From assembly GCF_004564375.1 (NCBI RefSeq), contig NZ_CP038267.1:1490501-1554500 (forward strand): a DNA stretch of 64,000 nt, in the 5' to 3' direction. The DNA comes from Nocardioides euryhalodurans (GTDB taxonomy: Bacteria > Actinomycetota > Actinomycetes > Propionibacteriales > Nocardioidaceae). Each line of letters starts with the position of its first letter. Position 1 is the stretch's first letter. Under the pieces are notes generated by a model that was not told where the DNA came from, made no database searches, and saw only the letters and a program-made list of their open reading frames with translations. Shown here piece after piece: positions 1-10,773 of this stretch. Position numbers and translations under genes: made by a program.

Positions 1-1240
1 CTCCCCCGACGACGATGCCGGTGCCGGGGCGGCAGAAGAGCTTGACGAAGCCGTCCTTGACGCCCTGCATCTTGGCGCGCGCGTTGCCGCTCAGCGGCAG
101 GGTGACGGACTCGGCCGTGATCTCGCCGGCGTCGACGGCCTGCTGGGAGGCACCCACGGTGGCGATCTCGGGGGAGGTGAAGACGTTGGAGGAGACCTTG
201 GCCAGGTCGAGCGGCGTGACCGCGTCGCCGAGTGCGTGCCACATCGCGATGCGGCCCTGCATCGCCGCCACCGACGCGAGCATCAGGACGCCGGTGCAGT
301 CGCCGGCGGCGTACACGCCCCGCACGGAGGTGCGCGACACCCGGTCGACGGTGATGAAGCCCCCGTCGTCGGTCAGCACCCCCTGCTCCGCGAGACCGAG
401 GTCGGCGGTGTTGGGGACCGAGCCGAGCGCCAGGATGCAGTGGGAGCCCTCGACGGTCCGGCCGTCGGTGAGGGTGACGGTGACGGTGTCGCCGTCGCGG
501 GTGACCGAGGCCATGCGCGACTTCGACAGCACGTTCATGCCACGGCGGGTCAGCACCTCCTCGAGGACCTTCGCCGCGTCGGCGTCCTCGCCGGGCAGCA
601 CCCGGTCGCGGGAGGAGACCAGGGTGACGTCGATGCCGAGCGAGAGGTACGCGGACGCGAACTCGGCCCCGGTCACGCCCGAGCCGACCACGACGAGGTG
701 CTCGGGCATCTCGGTCAGCCCGTAGACCTGCTCCCACGTGAGGATCCGCTCGCCGTCCGGCTGCGCGCTGTCGAGGACGCGGGGCGCGGCCCCGGTCGCG
801 AGCAGCACGGCGTCCGCCTCCAGCGTCTGCGTGCCGCCAGCCGTGAGCGCGACCTCGACCGTGCCAGGCCCGGTCAGCCGTCCCCGGCCGTGGACGACCC
901 GGACCCCGTCGCGCTCGAGCCGCCGGGCGATGTCGTCGGACTGGTCGTGGGCCAGCCCGAGCACCCGCTCGTTGACCCGCTGCAGGTCGACGCGTACGCC
1001 GGTCGCGGCGTCGCCCTCCTGGTCGTGGAAACCGATGCCGAGCTCGGACGCGCCGCCCATCTCGGCCATCAGCTCGGCCGTGGCGATCAGGGTCTTGCTC
1101 GGGACGCAGTCGGTCAGGACGGCCGAGCCGCCCAGCCCGTCGGTGTCGACGACGGTCACCTCGGCGCCGAGCTGCGCGGCGACGTGGGCGGCCTCGTAGC
1201 CGCCGGGCCCGCCGCCGACGATGACGACGTGGTCAGACAT
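1..1240 (-). CDS. NAD(P)H-quinone dehydrogenase-like flavoprotein (lpd paralogue), 3' end cut off by window
   Basis: Pyridine nucleotide-disulfide oxidoreductase. The protein opens with a GGGPGG dinucleotide-binding motif at residues 9-14 and later shows the second nucleotide-binding stretch (VVVGSGVTGAEF) and an AAGDCTG FAD motif. At the usual redox disulfide the sequence is GGSAVLTDCVPSK: only the second cysteine (Cys45) is kept and the first position is Ala40. It therefore cannot work as an ordinary lipoamide dehydrogenase. This resembles mycobacterial LpdA (Rv3303c), a quinone-reducing member of the family (from memory). The ATG at 1240 is preceded by GGGAG and lies 10 bp after the stop of the true lpd, so the two are probably one operon. 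About 410 residues are visible; the C-terminal interface domain lies beyond base 1. Confidence 0.85.
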   Translation of the reverse strand, partial: MSDHVVIVGGGPGGYEAAHVAAQLGAEVTVVDTDGLGGSAVLTDCVPSKTLIATAELMAEMGGASELGIGFHDQEGDAATGVRVDLQRVNERVLGLAHDQSDDIARRLERDGVRVVHGRGRLTGPGTVEVALTAGGTQTLEADAVLLATGAAPRVLDSAQPDGERILTWEQVYGLTEMPEHLVVVGSGVTGAEFASAYLSLGIDVTLVSSRDRVLPGEDADAAKVLEEVLTRRGMNVLSKSRMASVTRDGDTVTVTLTDGRTVEGSHCILALGSVPNTADLGLAEQGVLTDDGGFITVDRVSRTSVRGVYAAGDCTGVLMLASVAAMQGRIAMWHALGDAVTPLDLAKVSSNVFTSPEIATVGASQQAVDAGEITAESVTLPLSGNARAKMQGVKDGFVKLFCRPGTGIVVGG

Positions 1241-1250
1241 CTGGCTCCCG

Positions 1251-2654
<1,404 letters not shown>

Positions 2655-2666
2655 GGCCCCACCCTA
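2655..2666 (-). promoter_or_regulatory. -10 box TAGGGT, 6 nt before lpdA GTG (leaderless start)
   Basis: On the minus strand TAGGGT occupies 2666-2661 and six bases separate it from the GTG at 2654, so transcription should begin at or next to the start codon. No convincing -35 is seen. No Shine-Dalgarno precedes the GTG, which fits leaderless translation, common in actinobacteria. Confidence 0.55.
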
Positions 2667-2708
2667 GTGACCACGCCAGCCAGCCGCGAATGGGGCGGTC
2701 CCGGCCGA

Positions 2709-2721
2709 TAGCCTGCTGCCC
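2709..2721 (+). promoter_or_regulatory. -10 box TAGCCT, 7 nt before the GGCT-like gene (leaderless start)
   Basis: TAGCCT at 2709-2714 is followed by seven bases and then the GTG at 2722. There is no ribosome binding site, so a leaderless transcript is likely. The region between 2655 and 2721 would hold back-to-back promoters for lpdA and this gene. Confidence 0.5.
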
Positions 2722-3174
2722 GTGACGCTGTACGCCGCCTACGGGACCAACCTCGATCCCGCACGCATGGGCGAGCGCTGCCCCCACTCCCCGCTACGCA
2801 CCACGGGCTGGCTGACCGGGTGGCGGCTGACCTTCGGCGGCGAGGAGCACGGCTGGGACGGGGCGCTCTCGACGATCGTCGAGGACCCGATCGAGCAGGT
2901 CTTCGTCGCGGTCTACGACATCACCCGCGAGGACGAGTCCTCCCTCGACGGCTGGGAGGGGGCCGACCTCGGGCTCTACCGCAAGACCAAGGTGCGGGTG
3001 GCGACGCTGACCGGCGAGCTCGTGGTGTGGACCTACGTCCTCGACGCCTACGAGGGCGGGCTGCCGTCGGCCTCCTACCTCGGGGTGCTCTCCGACGCCG
3101 CCGAGGCCGCGGACGCTCCCGCCGACTACGTCGCCGCGCTGCGCCGTCGTCCGTGCCGGTCGACGGGGTTGTAG
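2722..3174 (+). CDS. Gamma-glutamylcyclotransferase-like (GGCT/AIG2 fold) protein
   Basis: 150 residues beginning MTLYAAYGTNLDPARM. The YGTNL stretch is the YGSNL-type substrate loop of the gamma-glutamylcyclotransferase/AIG2 fold, and the mid-protein acidic residues (EDESSLDGWEG) fall where the family keeps its catalytic glutamate. Members act on gamma-glutamyl amines or peptides to release 5-oxoproline; the substrate here cannot be read from sequence. GTG start at 2722, chosen because it begins just before the YGTNL strand and matches a leaderless promoter. It is divergent from lpdA and convergent with the ybdD-like gene. Confidence 0.75.
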   Translation: MTLYAAYGTNLDPARMGERCPHSPLRTTGWLTGWRLTFGGEEHGWDGALSTIVEDPIEQVFVAVYDITREDESSLDGWEGADLGLYRKTKVRVATLTGELVVWTYVLDAYEGGLPSASYLGVLSDAAEAADAPADYVAALRRRPCRSTGL

Positions 3175-3212
3175 GCCGTCGCCCACCAGGTCCGAGCCGT
3201 CCGGCCGACCGG

Positions 3213-3403
3213 TCAGCAGCAGCGGCCCTCCACCGAGGTCTCCCGGTGGTCGGCCCGGTGCCGCTCGAAGTCCCGGCGCGACATCGGCCGCTCGCCGCTA
3301 CGGGCGCACCGGTCGAGGTAGTCGTCCCAGCGGGCCTCCCCGGTGAACTCCCGGAGGTACCAGAGGACGCCGCGCCGGGCCCGGGCGAGGTGCTCGACCA
3401 CCG

Positions 3404-3407
<4 letters not shown>
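3213..3407 (-). CDS. YbdD/YjiX family small protein
   Basis: 64-residue basic protein containing the WYLREFTGEARWDDYLDRC stretch typical of the YbdD/YjiX (DUF466) family and ending in Cys-Cys. These small proteins are almost always encoded immediately after CstA/BtsT carbon-starvation transporters, as here. The ATG (3407) overlaps the cstA stop by 4 bases (ATGA), so translation is probably coupled. YbdD-type proteins are thought to assist the pyruvate/peptide transporter; the molecular role is not settled. Confidence 0.85.
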
Positions 3408-5551
<2,144 letters not shown>

Positions 5552-5676
5552 TTCCGAGAGTCCTTCCCGAGTGACCGGCCCCACACTGCACCACGCGTCA
5601 CCCCGACGGCAACGAGGCCCACGGAGATGAGACACAGGGGTCGTCCGATTTGGCAGGAAGGCGTTGACTGGGCCGC

Positions 5677-6681
5677 ATGACCACCGACCACACGCTCGGG
5701 ACCCGGACGCTCGGGTCCGACTCCGCCCTCACCGTCTCCACCCTCGGCCTCGGCTGCATGGGCATGTCGGAGTTCTACGGCACGCCCGACGAGCAGGCCG
5801 GGATCGAGACGATCCGCCGTGCCCTCGACCTCGGCGTCACCTTCATCGACACCGCCGACATGTACGGCCCGTTCACCAACGAGCAGCTGGTCGGCAAGGC
5901 GATCGCCGGCCGGCGCGACGAGGTGCAGCTCGCGACCAAGTTCGGCAACGAGCGGCTGCCGGACGGCACCCGGGTCGGCATCAACGGCTCCCCGGCGTAC
6001 GTCCGCTCCGCCTGCGACGCGTCGCTGCAGCGCCTCGGCGTCGACCACCTCGACCTGTACTACCAGCACCGGGTCGACCGGTCGGTGCCGATCGAGGAGA
6101 CCGTCGGCGCGATGTCCGAGCTGGTCGAGGCCGGCAAGGTGCGCCACCTCGGGCTCTCCGAGGCAGGGGCCGCGACCATCCGTCGCGCCCACGCCACCCA
6201 CCCGATCACCGCGCTGCAGTCGGAGTACTCCCTCTTCAGCCGCGACCTCGAGGACGAGGTGCTGCCGACGATCCGCGAGCTCGGCATCGGCCTGGTCCCG
6301 TACTCCCCGTTGGGCCGCGGCCTGCTCACCGGCGCCCTCGACACGAGCAGCCTCGGGAGCAAGGACCCGCGCGCCAACGGCCGCTTCCCGCGGTTCCAGG
6401 GCGAGGCGCTGGAGACCAACCTGGCGCTGGTCGAGCGGGTCCGGGCGATCGCCGCGGACCAGGAGGTCACCCCCGGCCAGCTCGCGCTCGCCTGGGTGCT
6501 CGCCCAGGGCGAGGACGTCGCCCCGATCCCGGGCACCAAGCGGGTGGCCTACCTCGAGGAGAACGTCGCCGCGGCCGGCGTCACGCTCACCGGCGACGTC
6601 CTGGCCGCGCTCGACGCCGCCGTCCCGCGGGGTGCCGTGGCCGGCGACCGCTACGACGACATGTCGTCGGTCAACGCCTGA
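5677..6681 (+). CDS. Aldo/keto reductase
   Basis: 334-residue (beta/alpha)8 NADPH-dependent oxidoreductase. The catalytic tetrad is readable: Asp in DTADMYG, Tyr in the same motif, Lys in ATKFG and His in YQHRVD. The C-terminal PIPGTKR cofactor loop is present. The [12 protein letters not shown] opening is typical of the YhdN/IolS-like (AKR13-type) group. The physiological aldehyde or ketone is unknown. ATG at 5677 is preceded by AGGAAGG, though further away than ideal (16 nt). Single gene, 26 bp before the purine nucleoside phosphorylase gene, which has its own promoter-like sequence. Confidence 0.9.
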   Translation: MTTDHTLGTRTLGSDSALTVSTLGLGCMGMSEFYGTPDEQAGIETIRRALDLGVTFIDTADMYGPFTNEQLVGKAIAGRRDEVQLATKFGNERLPDGTRVGINGSPAYVRSACDASLQRLGVDHLDLYYQHRVDRSVPIEETVGAMSELVEAGKVRHLGLSEAGAATIRRAHATHPITALQSEYSLFSRDLEDEVLPTIRELGIGLVPYSPLGRGLLTGALDTSSLGSKDPRANGRFPRFQGEALETNLALVERVRAIAADQEVTPGQLALAWVLAQGEDVAPIPGTKRVAYLEENVAAAGVTLTGDVLAALDAAVPRGAVAGDRYDDMSSVNA

Positions 6682-6695
6682 CGGGACGGCGGGTC

Positions 6696-6707
6696 TAGGG
6701 TGCTCGC
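6696..6707 (+). promoter_or_regulatory. -10 box TAGGGT, 6 nt before punA GTG (leaderless start)
   Basis: TAGGGT at 6696-6701 is followed by six bases and the GTG at 6708. No Shine-Dalgarno is present. It is the same arrangement and the same hexamer as before lpdA and iclR. Confidence 0.5.
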
Positions 6708-7502
6708 GTGAACGAGACCCAGGAGCTCGCCCAGGGGGCGGCCACCACCCTTGCCCGCCTGACCGGCGTGGAGCAGCACGACGTCGCCCTCGTCCTCGGC
6801 TCGGGCTGGCTGCCCGCGGTCGACGCCCTCGGTGAGGCCAACGCCGAGATCGCGACGACCGACCTGCCCGGCTTCGGTGCCGCCGCGGTCGCCGGGCACA
6901 GCGGGAAGATCCGCAGCATCCGGGCCGGTGACAAGAACCTGCTGGTCTTCCTGAGCCGGACGCACTTCTACGAGGGCAAGGGCGTCGCCGCGGTCGTCCA
7001 CCCGGTCCGTACGGCAGCCGCGGCCGGGTGCCGCACGATCGTGCTCACCAACGGCTGCGGCGGGCTCCGGGAGACCTGGACGCCCGGCACCCCCGTGCTC
7101 ATCTCCGACCACATCAACCTGACGGCCCGCTCCCCCATCGAGGGCGCCCACTTCGTCGACCTGACCGACCTCTACAGCCCGAGGCTGCGCGCCCTGTGCC
7201 GGGAGATCGACCCGAGCCTCGACGAGGGCGTCTACGTCCAGTTCCCCGGCCCCCACTACGAGACCCCCGCCGAGATCGGCATGGTGCGGGCGATCGGCGG
7301 CCACCTCGTCGGCATGAGCACCACGCTCGAGGCGATCGCCGCCCGCGAGGCGGGCCTGGAGGTCCTCGGCATCAGCCTGGTGACCAACCTCGCCGCCGGC
7401 ATCTCCGGCGAACCGCTCGACCACGCCGAGGTGCTGGAGGCCGGCCGTGCCGCCGCGTCGCGGATGGGCGGACTGCTCTCGCAGCTGGTGGGGCGGATCT
7501 GA
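6708..7502 (+). CDS. punA: Purine-nucleoside phosphorylase (trimeric PNP family)
   Basis: 264 residues. Phosphorolysis of (deoxy)inosine/guanosine to base plus (deoxy)ribose-1-phosphate. Family signatures in order: LGSGWLP phosphate-binding start, GHSGKI, LSRTHFYEGKG, LTNGCGGL, the GPHYETPAEI purine-site block, VGMSTTLEAIAAREAG and SLVTNLAAG with the base-binding Asn. Length and motifs match trimeric mammalian/mycobacterial-type PNP rather than hexameric DeoD. GTG start at 6708 fits the leaderless promoter. It feeds ribose-1-phosphate to the mutase at 10.8 kb and is part of the nucleoside-salvage region. The next gene starts 2 bp after the stop. Confidence 0.95.
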   Translation: MNETQELAQGAATTLARLTGVEQHDVALVLGSGWLPAVDALGEANAEIATTDLPGFGAAAVAGHSGKIRSIRAGDKNLLVFLSRTHFYEGKGVAAVVHPVRTAAAAGCRTIVLTNGCGGLRETWTPGTPVLISDHINLTARSPIEGAHFVDLTDLYSPRLRALCREIDPSLDEGVYVQFPGPHYETPAEIGMVRAIGGHLVGMSTTLEAIAAREAGLEVLGISLVTNLAAGISGEPLDHAEVLEAGRAAASRMGGLLSQLVGRI

Positions 7503-7504
7503 CG

Positions 7505-8299
7505 ATGAAGGTCCTCGTCACCGGCGCCGCCGGCAGCATCGGCCGGGTCCTGCTGCCCGGCCTGACCGACCGCGGCCACCAGGTCGCCGGGCTCGACCTG
7601 GTCCCCGCCCCCGAGGGCCACGACGGTCCCTGGCACAACGTCGACTGCACCGACCCCGACGCGGTCCTCGCCGTCTTCGAGGCGGAGCGGCCCGACGGGG
7701 TCGTCCACCTGGCCGGGATCCCGGAGGAGGCGTCGTTGGCGGCCGAGCTGGGCTCCCACGTCGTCACGACCGCGGCGCTGCTCGAGGCCATGCTGGCGCA
7801 CGGCGTCGGCCGGATCGTCTACGCCTCGTCCAACCACGCGGTCGGCCGCACCCCGCGCTCCGAGCACCTGGGGGCCGACGCACGACCCCGGCCGGACACG
7901 TTCTACGGCGTGGCCAAGGTGTCCGCCGAGGCGCTGCTCTCGCTGTACGCCGACCGCTTCGGCCTCGACGCCGTCGCCTGCCGGATCGGGTCGTTCCTCG
8001 AGCAGCCCGAGACCGTCCGCAACCTCTCGACGTGGCTCTCCCACGACGACTGCGTCCGGATGGTCGAGGCGTCGCTCACGGCGCCGGCGCCGGGCTTCCA
8101 CGTGCTCTACGGCATCAGCGCCAACAGCCGCGCCTGGTGGGACCTCGAGCCGGGTCGCGAGATCGGCTACGACCCGCAGGACGACGCCGAGCAGTGGGCC
8201 GACCGGATCGCCACCCGACCCGAGGACGAGGCCGAGGGCGCTCACGTCGGCGGGCCGTTCGCGGGCCCGCAGTTCCACCGGTCGGCCTTCGACCGATGA
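7505..8299 (+). CDS. NAD(P)-dependent epimerase/dehydratase, uronate-dehydrogenase-like
   Basis: 264-residue extended short-chain dehydrogenase. The Rossmann motif GAAGSIG is at residues 7-13; the acidic residue after strand 2 (GLDLVP) suggests NAD+ preference; YGVAKVSAE carries the catalytic Tyr-x3-Lys. The ASSNHAVGRT and CRIGSFLEQP stretches are like hexuronate dehydrogenases (Udh), which oxidise uronates to aldarolactones. That specific activity is only an inference. Starts 2 bp after punA stops, so it should be co-transcribed; no obvious link to purine metabolism is seen beyond that. Confidence 0.75.
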   Translation: MKVLVTGAAGSIGRVLLPGLTDRGHQVAGLDLVPAPEGHDGPWHNVDCTDPDAVLAVFEAERPDGVVHLAGIPEEASLAAELGSHVVTTAALLEAMLAHGVGRIVYASSNHAVGRTPRSEHLGADARPRPDTFYGVAKVSAEALLSLYADRFGLDAVACRIGSFLEQPETVRNLSTWLSHDDCVRMVEASLTAPAPGFHVLYGISANSRAWWDLEPGREIGYDPQDDAEQWADRIATRPEDEAEGAHVGGPFAGPQFHRSAFDR

Positions 8300-8354
8300 G
8301 TCCGCGGCACCGCGCGGGTCTGCAGGACTGACCGACCCACACCAGGAGCCGAGC

Positions 8355-9221
8355 ATGCCCATCGAGTCCCACACCCTCGACACCGAGGGCGCGACGATCG
8401 CCTACGACGTCCGCCCCGCGGCCACCCCGTCCGGGCACCGGCCGCTCGTCATGATCGGTCAGCCGATGACCGCGGAGGGCTTCACCACCCTCGCCTCGCA
8501 CTTCACCGACCGGGTCGTCGTGACGTACGACCAGCGCGGGCTGGGCCGGAGCACCCGCACGGACGGCCACCAGCGCCAGGTGCCGGCCACCAGCGTCGAC
8601 GACCTGCACCGCCTCGTCACGTCGCTTGGCCTCGGCCCGGTCGACGTCTTCGCGAGCAGCGGCGGCGCGGTCAACGCCCTCGCGTGGGTCGCCGCCCACC
8701 CGGGGGACGTCGCGACCCTGGTCGCCCACGAGCCCCCGATCCTGGGCGTCCTGCCCGACGCCGCGGCTGCCCGGGCGGCCGAGCGGGCCGTGCAGGACCG
8801 TTACCGGGCCGACGGCTGGGGCGCCGGCATGGCCGCCTTCATCGGTCTGACGAGCTGGCAGGGCGAGTTCACCGACGCCTACCTCGCGGCCCCGCCGCCG
8901 GACCCCGCCGCCTTCGGCATGCCGACCGAGGACGACGGCAGCCGCGACGACCCGCTGCTCTCCGGGGTCGCCAACGACGTCACCGCCTTCGACCTCGACG
9001 CCGACGCCGTCAGTGCCGCCCCGACCCGCGTGGTCCCCGCTGCCGGCATCGAGTCGAAGGGCACGCTGACGTGGCGCACGTCCGAGGCGGTCGCCGCGGC
9101 CCTCGGCGAGGAGCTCGTGGTCTTCCCGAGCCACCACGGCGGCTTCCTCGGCGGGGAGTTCGGCCAGGCCGGGGAGCCCGAGGCGTTCGCGGCGCGGCTG
9201 CACGAGGTGCTCGACTCCTGA
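8355..9221 (+). CDS. Alpha/beta-fold hydrolase
   Basis: 288 residues. Strand-turn-helix around VTYDQRGLGRST, a nucleophile elbow FASSGGAVNA with Ser as likely nucleophile, and a C-terminal HHGGFLG histidine. These fit a serine hydrolase of the TAP/epoxide-hydrolase type. Substrate unknown. The ATG at 8355 has AGGAG 7-8 nt upstream. Follows the epimerase gene after 55 bp. Confidence 0.85.
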   Translation: MPIESHTLDTEGATIAYDVRPAATPSGHRPLVMIGQPMTAEGFTTLASHFTDRVVVTYDQRGLGRSTRTDGHQRQVPATSVDDLHRLVTSLGLGPVDVFASSGGAVNALAWVAAHPGDVATLVAHEPPILGVLPDAAAARAAERAVQDRYRADGWGAGMAAFIGLTSWQGEFTDAYLAAPPPDPAAFGMPTEDDGSRDDPLLSGVANDVTAFDLDADAVSAAPTRVVPAAGIESKGTLTWRTSEAVAAALGEELVVFPSHHGGFLGGEFGQAGEPEAFAARLHEVLDS

Positions 9222-9242
9222 GAAGTCCTGTAGGAATGGGCC

Positions 9243-9740
9243 ATGGCAACCACGGCACTCGGGGGCCGCCCTGCGCGGACCGCCGGCGACCTCCCCGCAG
9301 TCGGCAGCACCGCTCCGGCCTACGTCCTCACGGGGGGCGACCTGCGCGACTTCGACCGCTCGGCCACAGAGGGCCAGCGGGTCGTGCTCAACATCTTCCC
9401 CAGCATCGACACCCCGACGTGCGCCCGGAGCGTCCGCCGCTTCAACGAGCTGGCCGCGAGCCTGGACGGGACGACGGTGGTCTGCGTCTCGGAGGACCTG
9501 CCCTTCGCCCAGCAACGGTTCTGCGGGGCCGAGGGCCTGGAGTCGGTACGGGTCGGGTCGGCGTTCCGCGGCGACTTCGGCGAGCGGTACGGCGTCCGCC
9601 TGCTCGACAGCGCCTTCGCCGGCCTGCTGGCCCGTGCGGTGGTGGTGCTCGACGTCGACGACACGGTGCTCCACACCGAGCTCGTGCCCGACATCGGGCA
9701 GGAGCCCGACTACGACGCCGCGCTGGCCGTGCTCGGCTGA
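9243..9740 (+). CDS. tpx: Thiol peroxidase (Tpx, atypical 2-Cys peroxiredoxin)
   Basis: 165 residues. Reduces hydroperoxides with thioredoxin as electron donor. The peroxidatic Cys60 lies in PSIDTPTCA and the resolving Cys94 in QRFCGAEG, the spacing expected for Tpx. Remaining family landmarks (VVLNIFPSID, CVSEDLPFAQ, LLARAVVVLD) are intact. ATG at 9243; both an AGGA ribosome site and a TAGGAA element sit just upstream, so leader status is unclear. Stop codon lies in a hairpin shared with the convergent SRPBCC gene. Confidence 0.95.
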   Translation: MATTALGGRPARTAGDLPAVGSTAPAYVLTGGDLRDFDRSATEGQRVVLNIFPSIDTPTCARSVRRFNELAASLDGTTVVCVSEDLPFAQQRFCGAEGLESVRVGSAFRGDFGERYGVRLLDSAFAGLLARAVVVLDVDDTVLHTELVPDIGQEPDYDAALAVLG

Positions 9741-9762
9741 CGCTCCTCCGGGTCAGCCGAGC
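9731..9762. terminator. Bidirectional hairpin spanning both stop codons of tpx and the SRPBCC gene
   Basis: Perfect 10-bp inverted repeat: GCTCGGCTGA at 9731-9740 and TCAGCCGAGC at 9753-9762, with a 12-nt loop. The left arm contains the tpx TGA and the right arm the complement of the opposing gene's TGA. No T-tract follows. Probably a compact bidirectional terminator. Confidence 0.5.
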
Positions 9763-10184
9763 CTGGCCCGGAGGCCGGTGAGGCAGCCGGCCATCATCCG
9801 GTGGTGGTTCCACCGGAGCAGCGGCGCCAGCGGTCCGGCGAGGACTGCCAGCAGCCGGTGGCCGACGACGACCTCCTGCTCGAAGGCGAGCCGGGTTCCC
9901 CCACCGGCAGGCGTCAGCCGCCAGCGCACCGTGCCCACCAGGTCGCCCCCGAGGGTGGTCTCGAGCAGGGCCTGCTCCCGGTGGACGGCCGTGAGCAGCA
10001 GGTCGAGCGTGTAGGGCAGGGTCGAGCGGCACAGCACCCGTGCGTGGTCGTCGTCGACCTTGGCGACTGCGAGCACCTGGGGCCACCAGTCGGGGTAGTG
10101 CTCGAGGTCGACCAGCACGGACTGCACCTCCCCCGGCGGGGCGTCGACCACCCAGTCGGCGTGGAACGTGAAGCGCCGGGTCAC
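9753..10184 (-). CDS. SRPBCC family protein (polyketide cyclase/dehydrase-like lipid-binding fold)
   Basis: 143 residues beginning MTRRFTFHADWVVDAPPGEVQSVLVDLEHYPDWWPQ. The VDAP..V...L.D...YP.WWP pattern is the signature opening of [11 protein letters not shown] hydrophobic-ligand domains. The C-terminal helix (LRWNHHRMMAGCLTGLRARL) would close the cavity. No ligand or catalytic role can be assigned. Start ATG at 10184 overlaps the stop of the upstream HEAT-repeat gene by 4 bases. Confidence 0.8.
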   Translation of the reverse strand: MTRRFTFHADWVVDAPPGEVQSVLVDLEHYPDWWPQVLAVAKVDDDHARVLCRSTLPYTLDLLLTAVHREQALLETTLGGDLVGTVRWRLTPAGGGTRLAFEQEVVVGHRLLAVLAGPLAPLLRWNHHRMMAGCLTGLRARLG

Positions 10185-10726
10185 GCCTCCTCCGGGAGGT
10201 CCAGCCGCCGACGCAGCTGCTCCCGGGCCCGGCCGGCCGCCCGGCGTACGTCGGCCTCCGGGTCGCCCTGCGCGGCGTCGACCGCGGCCGCGTGCTCGGT
10301 GTCGCCGACCACGGCCAGCGCGCGCAGGGCCGCCACCCGGACCCGGGGCAGGGGGTGCGCGGCCAGGCGAGCCGCGCCGTCACCGGCGCCGGCCACCTCG
10401 TGCCGGGCTGCGACCTTGAGGCACATCTCGGCCGGGCGCCACTCCTCGTCGGCCAGCCCGGCCAGGACCGCGTCGGTCGCCCGGTCGTCCCAGCAGTGCA
10501 GCAGCCCGCGGGCGCCCCAGGTGCGCAGCCAGTGGTCCTTCCAGACCGCCGGGTCGCGGACCGGCTCGCCCGCCGACCAGTCGTGGCCGGTCAGCGACGG
10601 CAGCTCGGCGAGGTGGTCCTCCCGCCGGGCACCCCCGAGCAGGTCGACGCACACCTCGGTGAACCGGCCCGGCCCCAGCCGGGCCGCCAGCTCCTCGATC
10701 AGCTCTCCCACGGGTCGCTCCCCCAT
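10181..10726 (-). CDS. HEAT-repeat-like helical protein, function unknown
   Basis: 181 residues with alpha-helical repeats, most clearly ARLAAHPLPRVRVAALRALAVVGDTEHAAAVDAAQGDPEADVRRAAGRA near residues 125-172, the rhythm of HEAT/PBS-lyase repeats. The N-terminal half is Trp-rich (VWKDHWLRTWGARGLLHCWDD) and also helical. Such proteins are usually protein-protein scaffolds. Overlaps the SRPBCC gene (ATGA), so the pair is likely co-expressed. No function assigned. Confidence 0.6.
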   Translation of the reverse strand: MGERPVGELIEELAARLGPGRFTEVCVDLLGGARREDHLAELPSLTGHDWSAGEPVRDPAVWKDHWLRTWGARGLLHCWDDRATDAVLAGLADEEWRPAEMCLKVAARHEVAGAGDGAARLAAHPLPRVRVAALRALAVVGDTEHAAAVDAAQGDPEADVRRAAGRAREQLRRRLDLPEEA

Positions 10727-10761
10727 GCCGCCATCATGACGGGTGCCCCGGGGCGACGCAG

Positions 10762-10773
10762 TACGGTGCCGCC
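10762..10773 (+). promoter_or_regulatory. -10 box TACGGT, 6 nt before the phosphosugar mutase ATG (leaderless start)
   Basis: TACGGT at 10762-10767, then six bases and the ATG at 10774. No ribosome binding site precedes the ATG. It shares a 47-bp gap with the divergent HEAT-repeat gene. Confidence 0.5.
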
